Assembly: GCA_017535725.1 (NCBI GenBank)
Contig: JAFXTO010000008.1
Span: 1-56,473 of the forward strand
Source: Bacteroidaceae bacterium
GTDB taxonomy: Bacteria; Bacteroidota; Bacteroidia; Bacteroidales; Bacteroidaceae
DNA length: 56,473 nt
Reading direction: 5' to 3'
Positions 34,191 to 40,290 of this stretch are shown here, piece after piece. Below the pieces are notes generated by a model. It was not told the origin of the DNA, searched no databases, and saw only the letters and a program-made list of their open reading frames with translations. How positions within the stretch are numbered: position 1 is the stretch's first letter; every line of letters begins with the position of its first letter. A program made the position numbers and the translations under genes.

Positions 34191-34255
34191 ACATTACGCG
34201 AACGTAGGGAGCGAAATGCCTACAAAGACATTACGCGACCATAGGAAGCGAAATG
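34191..34255. repeat. Pair of 28-bp direct repeats
   Basis: 34191-34218 and 34228-34255 begin ACATTACGCGA and end AGCGAAATG, differing at three positions. Spacing start to start is 37 bp. They lie between the LytTR gene and the orphan promoter and could be operator-like sites. Confidence 0.75.
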
Positions 34256-34306
34256 TTATCAAAGAATAGTGATGTCATTCTAAGAGCACAAAAGTAGCAA
34301 AAGTTG

Positions 34307-35065
34307 TCAACCCTCTTCTTCTGTGTTTTTATAAGCTCCTTTTATATTCAAATTATCCAGAATCTCCTGCACTTCTGTCTTATACTTGCGCGAAATAGGA
34401 AGACGGAGATCGTTTAGCACGATGTTCTCGCTCTCACGGCCTTGGCAAGCAGAGATGCGGACAATATAAGAGCGGTGGATGCGAAGGAAGTCGCGGCCCA
34501 AGAGGTCGGCCCATGCGGAGATGGGGCGCTTGTTGCGATAGCGGCGGTCGCCTGTGGCATGAACCCATGTCTCTGTGTCGCAACTCTCGACATAGAGAAT
34601 TTCCTTCCTTGTAAGGGTCACAGGCTGACGGTCGCTGACGAAAGTTATTGTCTCTTGGCTCTCGGGCAGATGTCGTTCAATAATACGTCCGAAGAAGTTG
34701 TCACCTGCGATGAGAAGCAGGAGCATGGCAAGGAGGAAGACGGGATTGAGTAGCATCGGGGGTACGCCGAGCTCGGTAGTCGGTATTTGGTGGCGGAGGG
34801 TGAGGACGGCGGTGTGAGCCAGATGGATGATGAGGAAAGCGAGTGTGAGAATGAACAAAGAGAGACAGCTCAGTTCCCACAGGCTCTGCCGACAGATACC
34901 AAAGCGAATATGAGCCAGCAGGTAACGATACAACACGGCGACGGGTAAAAGCGACGTGCCGAGAAAGAGCGCATCGGGCAGTGAATAGCCTGCGCTGCAA
35001 AGGATGACGGCAAACATGAGCAAGGCCATCGTCCAGTAGGTCAAAAGGAGGATGTTTCGTTTCAT
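34307..35065 (-). CDS. Membrane-anchored LytTR regulator
   Basis: Chosen start MKRNILLLTYW gives 252 residues. Residues 1-125 contain four hydrophobic helices (LLTYWTMALLMFAVILCSAGY, ALFLGTSLLPVAVLYRYLLA, LSCLSLFILTLAFLIIHLA, LLNPVFLLAMLLLLIAG). The C-terminal 110 residues are a LytTR DNA-binding domain: EILYVESCDTETWVHATGDRRYRNKRPISAWADLLGRDFLRIHRSYIVRI and LPISRKYKTEVQEIL. No kinase or receiver domain. Promoter box 35073-35080 is only 8 nt before this ATG, implying a nearly leaderless mRNA. It is divergent from a MotA/ExbB-like gene that may be its target. Confidence 0.87.
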   Translation of the reverse strand: MKRNILLLTYWTMALLMFAVILCSAGYSLPDALFLGTSLLPVAVLYRYLLAHIRFGICRQSLWELSCLSLFILTLAFLIIHLAHTAVLTLRHQIPTTELGVPPMLLNPVFLLAMLLLLIAGDNFFGRIIERHLPESQETITFVSDRQPVTLTRKEILYVESCDTETWVHATGDRRYRNKRPISAWADLLGRDFLRIHRSYIVRISACQGRESENIVLNDLRLPISRKYKTEVQEILDNLNIKGAYKNTEEEG

Positions 35066-35072
35066 CGCGCTG

Positions 35073-35080
35073 CAAAGATA
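35073..35080 (-). promoter_or_regulatory. -7 box for the LytTR gene
   Basis: Minus-strand TATCTTTG 8 nt from the preferred ATG. TTTG at 35097-35100 is 16 nt upstream, shorter than usual. Confidence 0.5.
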
Positions 35081-35174
35081 GTTCTTTTCTTCCATTCAAA
35101 AGCCATCATAGCAACGTAAAATCCGTTTATAGAGGGTTTCTGCACGCAAACAAGGGGTTTAAACCGCAGATTTT

Positions 35175-35206
35175 TTTGGCAACCCTGCTGAATCGCCGTA
35201 CCTTTG
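35175..35206 (+). promoter_or_regulatory. Promoter of the MotA/ExbB-like gene
   Basis: TTTG (35175-35178), 20 nt, TACCTTTG (35199-35206), 50 nt before the ATG. Full consensus. Confidence 0.75.
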
Positions 35207-35255
35207 CACCAGCAGCTGCAAAAAAACTATTGTTTAACCTAAAAAAGTAACAATT

Positions 35256-35575
35256 ATGACTACACTATCTGAAATGTTTCTGTCGGGCAACATCCTCTTT
35301 ATGTCCGTCCTTACCATTCTGTTTGCCCTGACGTTCTTGGCAACATGGAAAGCCCCTGCCTGGGTTCGCAACGTGGCCGCATCGCAGCATCCTTTGGACT
35401 GTTTTTCGGCCTGCTTGGCCTAAGCCAAATATATGGCTATTTGCAGCAGGCTGGCGATGTCGCTCCAGCCGTTCTCTACGGGGGTTACAAGTGCGCCATC
35501 ATTCCCGTAGCCTACGGTTTTGTCATCTACATCGTCTCCCTCATCCTCGACACCTGTAAGAAGCCGAGGATTTAA
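35256..35575 (+). pseudogene. MotA/TolQ/ExbB-like small membrane protein, frameshifted
   Basis: Frame one from ATG 35256 reads MTTLSEMFLSGNILFMSVLT...TFLATWKAPAWVRNV, then leaves the family pattern and stops. The continuation GRIAASFGLFFGLLGLSQIYGYLQQAGDVAPAVLYGGYKCAIIPVAYGFVIYIVSLILDTCKKPRI lies in another frame. Together they make a protein of about 106 residues with three helices, matching short MotA/TolQ/ExbB-like proteins of Bacteroidales. One missing G in the GTGGCCGC stretch near 35375 would explain the break. It is either a true frameshift or a sequencing error. The intact promoter suggests recent change or an error. Confidence 0.7.
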
Positions 35576-35738
35576 CGAGACAAGATTCTACATGTGTGGG
35601 AAACAATGTGGGGATAGGCTGCCGTTATACAGTCTATCCCCCAATTATTATAGGAATAAACGGTAGTACCGTCTGTATATCCGCTCATGTGTTATAACTT
35701 TATGATATACTACAGCCCTTCGATTACTTTTCTAACAC

Positions 35739-36147
35739 CTATTGCCACAACGGTTCGTTCTCCCATCCATGGGGAAAGCCCATTTTCTTGACGTTGATTT
35801 GCGGATAGGCTTTGAACAAGTTCAACAGCCAGTCTTTAATTTGACTATTGGGTGTGATGCTTTGTTCAAGGTAGAGCAAAGAACATAGCTGTGCGTATAA
35901 CTTCATGGGTCGTATGTGCCGTGTGTCAACCCATACAAGCGGCAATCGGCTTGGCATCTGGGGCATGGCGGGATAGCGGCGGTTCCATGCACTACCATGG
36001 TGAGCACAGCAGTTTCGTAGTACTGTGAGACTACGCATCCAACTCTCCAAGTGAATGTATTGTATCATTAACAATGAGACCACGCTGTTTCAGCATGGCA
36101 AGCTGTGTGGTGATGTCCGTTGGTCGTTTATTATAAATCATATCCAT
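35739..36147 (-). pseudogene. Abi_2-family abortive-infection gene with internal deletion
   Basis: The left-hand frame (35739-36083) contains HLESWMRSLTVLRNCCAHHGSAWNRRYP, the C-terminal signature of Abi_2 (AbiD/AbiF) proteins with their R-N-x-x-x-H motif. Upstream in another frame from ATG 36147: MDMIYNKRPTDITTQLAMLKQRG then LIVNDTIHSL, the typical Abi_2 N-terminus. The middle 150 or so residues are missing and the two parts are out of frame, joined near ATACATTCACTTGG. A full promoter remains in front. I read this as a dead phage-defence gene produced by deletion. Confidence 0.75.
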
Positions 36148-36208
36148 ATAAATGACGAAGTCCCGCCGTGGTACGCATTGTTAGGAGGCGTGGCGGGAAC
36201 TATTGGAG

Positions 36209-36240
36209 CAAAGATAGTGCTTTTCATTGAAACAGCCAAA
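36209..36240 (-). promoter_or_regulatory. Promoter of the Abi_2 remnant
   Basis: Minus-strand TATCTTTG (36209-36216) with TTTG (36237-36240) 20 nt upstream, full consensus, kept although the gene is broken. Confidence 0.65.
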
Positions 36241-36557
36241 TATTTTATGGAAAAACTGCTGTTTGCGGTTCTTTTGCCCGTTAAAGAAGCAAAAAGCGGG
36301 CAATAAATCCCCGTTTTGTCACCTTCGCCCGCCTAAATTATCCCTCCTCGCCTTACATTATATATTGACGTTTCAGGAGTTAATTAGTGTGGATAAACGG
36401 CGCAACTGCTTTTAATAAATCAACCAACATCGCTCAGAAATAAATCCTGAAAGATTCATAAACATTTGATATGAGAAGGAAGAACGGAAGCTGTAGGGAG
36501 CTTAGGGAAAGAGATATGGGCGTATGGAACGTTTGACAATTGTCAAACGATTCACTC

Positions 36558-36693
36558 GTCCGTACGTGTTTGCCATCACGTCCGTACGTGTTTGTGATTT
36601 CGTCCGTATCTTATTGGACTTACATATGTATCTTATTGGACTTACATACGTATCTTATTGGACTTACATACGTATCTTATTTGTCTAAGATAC
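36558..36693. repeat. Tandem repeats in gene-poor region
   Basis: Two copies of CGTCCGTACGTGTTTG (within 36558-36595), then three and a half copies of a 22-bp unit starting GTATCTTATTGGACTTACAT at 36606, 36628 and 36650, with a degenerate fourth from 36672. The whole stretch 36241-37403 shows no convincing gene. Confidence 0.85.
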
Positions 36694-36844
36694 TTATCTT
36701 ATTGACCTTACTTCCGTATGTAATTATTCTATGGTTATTCGCGTACGCGCATACGCGCGCGGGCACGAAAGAAAGAAAAATCCCGTCACTTCGTCACAAA
36801 TGGATGTTTTAAGGTCTCTAATTGTTGAATATTAGATGTTTGAA

Positions 36845-37216
36845 AGTGTGACGAAAGGTGTGACGGGGCGTGACGAAGTGACGAAAACGCCCAAAAACGC
36901 CCTAATTCATGATAAATTCATGGATCAATTTGTGATAAATTCGTGTAAAAATGAATCCAATACATCAGCAAATCTTCTTTTTCTTTCTCACATAAATTAT
37001 CCATGCGCTCGGCTCGAAGAGACGCTTGACACTTCAAGAATGAACCCACGAATTTCCCATGAATTATTGCTGCGCAAAGTTGACAAAAGACAACGAATTA
37101 TTGTGCATATGTGACGATTTCGTCACTTCGTCACGCTCCGTCACGGTCTTCGTCACACATTATTTCGCTGGAGCACAAGATGTTATACCAGAATGTGACG
37201 AAGTGACGAATTTTTC
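36845..37216. repeat. Scattered GTGACGAAGTGACGA repeats in both orientations
   Basis: GTGACGAA-type units lie forward at 36847-36890, reversed (TTCGTCAC) at about 37111-37157, and forward again at 37194-37213. Copies on opposite strands could pair. Between them are ATAAATTC(A/G)TG motifs related to sequence near 33835-33895. No gene. Confidence 0.7.
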
Positions 37217-37403
37217 AATGCTTTCGTGCCCGCGCGCACGCGTAGAGTTGGTGACGGGTGCGCAATACCCTCGGAATGCCCGATGACAGAAATTATGCAC
37301 CCTGATGATGTTAAGGGGAAAAGGAACATGCAGGTGAAGGCCAAGCGGCTGTAGCTGGTGGAGCTAAAAAAATGGCGGAACTGAGCGTATGAGAAAGAAC
37401 AGC

Positions 37404-37826
37404 TTATCTTTCCCTCCAGTTCTCAACTATCAACCCAGGAATGCGGCTGAAATGTTTGATATTATCAGTGATAACGATCAGACCCTCAGTGAGCGCCTGG
37501 CCAGCAATAATCATGTCAAATTCATCAATCAACAGCCCTGTCTCTCTCAAAACATTTTTAATTTCTGCGTATTCATCAGCATTCTTAGGCAAATCGAGGA
37601 CAGAGAAATGTTCGAGCAATTTGTTAATCATCCTCATTTCCTTCTCATAATAATCCTTCTTTATTCTTTTTGCATAATATGCCCCATAATAAAGCTCATG
37701 AAGGGAAACAACAGACATACAACACTTTTCCGCCCCAACTGCCAAAACATGATTAAGAACAGAAGGGGTGCCTGCGTTGAATTCAATCAGGGTATTAGTG
37801 TCCAAAATGTATTGTTTATTCTTCAT
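37404..37826 (-). CDS. vapC: VapC-like PIN-domain toxin
   Basis: Protein of 140 residues. PIN-domain acidic residues: YILDTNTLIEF (Asp), SVVSLHELYYGAYYA (Glu), FDMIIAGQALTEGLIVITDNIKHFSRIPGLIVENW (Asp and Asp). Such toxins cut RNA, often tRNA, and are held off by a partner antitoxin. Its start overlaps the end of the upstream small gene by 11 nt, the usual antitoxin-toxin layout. Accessory, AT-rich context. Symbol by family. Confidence 0.88.
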   Translation of the reverse strand: MKNKQYILDTNTLIEFNAGTPSVLNHVLAVGAEKCCMSVVSLHELYYGAYYAKRIKKDYYEKEMRMINKLLEHFSVLDLPKNADEYAEIKNVLRETGLLIDEFDMIIAGQALTEGLIVITDNIKHFSRIPGLIVENWRER

Positions 37827-38088
37827 CTGTGTAGTTATATCTTATGTTGCGGCCGACAAAAGATCGACTCTCTCTTAAGATTCGTTTTTTTTCTTCAGCA
37901 CTGGGTTCGCCCTCATAATGCAAAGCCTGAAGCTCGCGAATCCACTGTTCATCGCGTTTTCTCTGCAATTCACGCTCGTTTTCGACCTCACTTGGTTCTA
38001 TCAGGTGCTCTGCCAACCACTGACGGTTACTCAAACTAAGGCCTTTCAACATCTCAAGGATGCTTTCCAGGGAAAGAGATTCATTCAT
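37816..38088 (-). CDS. VapB-like antitoxin
   Basis: Protein of 90 residues: MNESLSLESILEMLKGLSLSNRQWLAEHLIEPSEVENERELQRKRDEQ... It is charged and mostly helical, with a conserved-looking C-terminus (EEKKRILRESRSFVGRNIRYNY). It lies directly before and overlaps the PIN toxin and has its own TACTTTTG box, so it is the antitoxin by position; I see no AbrB or ribbon-helix-helix signature. Confidence 0.75.
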   Translation of the reverse strand: MNESLSLESILEMLKGLSLSNRQWLAEHLIEPSEVENERELQRKRDEQWIRELQALHYEGEPSAEEKKRILRESRSFVGRNIRYNYTDEE

Positions 38089-38118
38089 AATGACATGTCA
38101 TTTTATGGTTTCTGGGCG

Positions 38119-38126
38119 CAAAAGTA
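38119..38126 (-). promoter_or_regulatory. -7 box of the toxin-antitoxin pair
   Basis: Minus-strand TACTTTTG followed by GCGCCC, 31 nt before the antitoxin ATG. Confidence 0.5.
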
Positions 38127-38240
38127 CAAATAATATTTCATAAACAAGCAAATAATAGATAAAAAATGAGGTAACAAAGGATGTAAGAGTGATATGACAA
38201 TAAAATAAGGGATTCAACGTTAATATAATAAATTGTGGAA

Positions 38241-38280
38241 TCGAATAGTCGATTAAGCGAGGAAACGAAAAAACGATTAG
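38241..38280. repeat. Short octamer array of CGANN type
   Basis: TCGAATAG, TCGATTAA, GCGAGGAA, ACGAAAAA, ACGATTAG in phase; degenerate octamers upstream of the FMN-binding gene. The rest of 38127-38371 shows nothing else. Confidence 0.7.
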
Positions 38281-38371
38281 ATGTTTAACTGATTAATCGT
38301 TAAAACGACTAATGACCGAGTTGGATTAAACCTTTTTGTGGAAATGGTGTCCAAGGATTAGATTACACAAA

Positions 38372-38809
38372 ATGGAATATATGAATATGGAAAAACTAAT
38401 TATGAGAGGATGGGTCGGTAGGACCTGCTGGATTTGCTGTGCCTTTGTAATGGCCCTTTTGTTTATGAGCCTCCGCCCCGCCGAGGACGTCATCACGAAA
38501 GAGGATGGTATGGACGTCATCAATACCGCGTCGCTGGCAGAGGACGTAGAGGGCTATGCCGGCACCACCCCCCTGAAAATCTACGTCAAGAAAGGAAAGA
38601 TTGAGCGCATCGAGGCCCTCAAGAACGTCGAGACACCCAAGTATTTTGCTCTCATCAAGCGCGATTTGCTCAATAAGTGGAACGGCCTCACCGTGAAGAA
38701 AGCTGCTGCACAGCAGGTTGACGTCATCACCGGCGCAACCTACTCCTCTGATGCTGTCATCGAGAATGTGCGCCGCGGACTCGAATTCTACCAGAAAAAT
38801 AAGAAATGA
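38372..38809 (+). CDS. FMN-binding domain protein, membrane-anchored
   Basis: From ATG 38372 the protein has 145 residues; starts at 38381 or 38387 are also possible. One N-terminal helix (TCWICCAFVMALLFMSL) anchors it. The rest is an FMN_bind domain: GYAGTTPLKIYVKKGKIERIEALKNVETPKYF and VDVITGATYSSDAVIENVRRGLEFYQ, where Thr of TGAT is the expected attachment site for FMN. ApbE, the enzyme that attaches FMN, is encoded at 45415. Role: a small extracytoplasmic electron carrier; partner unknown. No clear promoter. Confidence 0.85.
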   Translation: MEYMNMEKLIMRGWVGRTCWICCAFVMALLFMSLRPAEDVITKEDGMDVINTASLAEDVEGYAGTTPLKIYVKKGKIERIEALKNVETPKYFALIKRDLLNKWNGLTVKKAAAQQVDVITGATYSSDAVIENVRRGLEFYQKNKK

Positions 38810-38820
38810 CGAAAGAAATA

Positions 38821-38892
38821 TTCGATTATTCGATTAAACGATTGACCGATTAAGCGATTAAACGATTATTCGATTTAAAGATTTAAGGATTT
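38821..38892. repeat. Nine-unit octamer array overlapping a stop codon
   Basis: TTCGATTA, TTCGATTA, AACGATTG, ACCGATTA, AGCGATTA, AACGATTA, TTCGATTT, AAAGATTT, AAGGATTT. The last unit and a half reach into the leftward Gfo/Idh gene and supply its stop codon and last codons. Confidence 0.9.
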
Positions 38893-39863
38893 AATAAGGA
38901 AATCGTCTGCATGACTGCCAAGGAGTGGTCGAGCAGGCGATTCATTGTATCGTAGTCCTGACGGTGGAAGATGTCGGCGAAGACGCTGAACTCTGGGGCG
39001 AGGCGGTGGGTGACGGGCGGCAGGGGTATCAGGCGGGGCTGCTGACCGCGCAGGCCGAGGGTGATGGAGGAGAGGGTGCTGACAGGGCCGTCGATGCGCA
39101 GCCAGCCGCGGTCGCCCTGAATGAGACCGAAGCTGGGGGCGTCGGTGGACTTGGAGCTGGTGCAGAGGGCCAGGAGGTGCTCGTGGGGCGTAGGGGGCTC
39201 ATAACTCAACAGGGCTGTCCCGCTGAGATCTATGCCGTTGAAGCCTCGGGTGCAGAAGTAGGTGGCATGGTGAGGACGGCCGAGGAGGGTGTGGGCGAAA
39301 TGGATGTTGTAGATATTCAGGTCCATGAGCGCTCCACCACCGGCAGCGGGGTCAAAGGCGGGCAGCACCTCGCCGCGCAGGTAGGCGTCGTAGCGGGAGG
39401 AACGCTGGCTGTAGTTGCACTCAATATGGCGTATGGTGCCCAGCTGTGGCAGGAGCTCGTCGCGCAGGATGCGGAAGGCGGGCAGGTGCAACAGGGTCAC
39501 GGCCTCGAAGAGCATCAGGCGGCGGGCGCGGGCTTCATCCACTAACTGCTGGAACTGGCTGGCAGAGAGGCAGGCGGGCTTCTCGAGGATGACGTGCTTG
39601 CCTGCCAGGAGGGCGCGCAGGGCGAAGTCGTGGTGGGCGCTGTTGATGATTGCGATGTACACGGCCTCTACCTGCGGGTCTGACAGCACTGCGTCGTAGT
39701 CGGTGGCTACGAGTGGAATGCCGTAAGTCTCAGCAAGTGCCGAAGCTCGCTCCAGCGAGTGTTGTCGTGCGAGAATGCTGCGAACGAAGATGCCGTCAGT
39801 GGCAACAATCACAGGCAGTGCCTCTTGGACAATCTTGCCTGTTCCGATGATGCTGATGTTCAT
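38883..39863 (-). CDS. Gfo/Idh/MocA-family oxidoreductase
   Basis: Protein of 326 residues, cytoplasmic. NISIIGTGKIVQEALPVI is the Rossmann start, VYIAIINSAHHDFALRALLAGKHVILEKPACLS contains the catalytic Lys of EKP, and GGGALMDLNIYNIHFAHTLLG with His fits the substrate domain. Length and sequence are those of common sugar or dihydrodiol-type dehydrogenases. It overlaps the small Cys-rich gene by 68 nt in another frame, so it is the third gene of the FeoAB operon; a link to iron is not evident. Its stop codon is part of an octamer array. Confidence 0.85.
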   Translation of the reverse strand: MNISIIGTGKIVQEALPVIVATDGIFVRSILARQHSLERASALAETYGIPLVATDYDAVLSDPQVEAVYIAIINSAHHDFALRALLAGKHVILEKPACLSASQFQQLVDEARARRLMLFEAVTLLHLPAFRILRDELLPQLGTIRHIECNYSQRSSRYDAYLRGEVLPAFDPAAGGGALMDLNIYNIHFAHTLLGRPHHATYFCTRGFNGIDLSGTALLSYEPPTPHEHLLALCTSSKSTDAPSFGLIQGDRGWLRIDGPVSTLSSITLGLRGQQPRLIPLPPVTHRLAPEFSVFADIFHRQDYDTMNRLLDHSLAVMQTISLLNP

Positions 39864-40026
39864 GGGTGGAAGGGGTGGAAGGGTGGTGGTGTGTGCAGGT
39901 ATCGGCCAGCGGACAACCTTCGCAGCGTGCGTCGGCGGCAGGAGGGGCTGTGAAGCGGTGCCAGAGGCGGCGCACGGTGTAAACGACGCAAAGGGCGAGG
40001 ATGAGGGTGACGAGGAGGGACTGCAC
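39796..40026 (-). CDS. FeoB-associated Cys-rich membrane protein
   Basis: Protein of 76 residues: one membrane helix (SLLVTLILALCVVYTVRRLW) then CEGCPLADTC and a His/Cys-rich tail ending CPRGTACDCCH. The C-x-x-C form and place behind feoB are the marks of FeoB-associated Cys-rich proteins. The tail runs 68 nt into the Gfo/Idh gene in another frame; its last 20 residues may reflect loss of an earlier stop codon. It lies 264 nt behind FeoAB, with repeats between. Possible role: assisting iron delivery or FeoB assembly. Confidence 0.78.
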   Translation of the reverse strand: MQSLLVTLILALCVVYTVRRLWHRFTAPPAADARCEGCPLADTCTHHHPSTPSTHEHQHHRNRQDCPRGTACDCCH

Positions 40027-40039
40027 GGAGGGAGGAAAG

Positions 40040-40285
40040 TTGAAAAATTGAAATATTGAAATATTGAAATATTGAAAGCGGCCGATAAATCGTCGGAATA
40101 ACGTGATAACGGAATAACGTGATAACGAAGGCCGCGGAATGATGAAAAATTGAAAAATTGAAATATTGAAAATTAGAAATTAACGATTAAACGAATTATC
40201 GATTAAACGGGATAACGATTATTCGATTAAACGAGATAACGACTTGATGATTAATTTTTTCATTCTTTCATTCTTTCATTTTTTC
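40040..40285. repeat. Composite repeat copy B with octamer arrays
   Basis: ATTGAAAT octamers (40040-40077), the 58-bp GCGGCC-ended element in reverse orientation (40078-40135), more ATTGAAAA octamers, then AACGATTA/TTCGATTA octamers, and finally ATTCTTTC octamers up to the FeoAB stop at 40291. No gene in this gap. Confidence 0.9.
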
Positions 40286-40290
40286 ATTCT

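Noticed and set aside
37389-38039. Rightward 216-residue frame
   Set aside because: Antisense to both genes of the toxin-antitoxin pair, which have clear family motifs.
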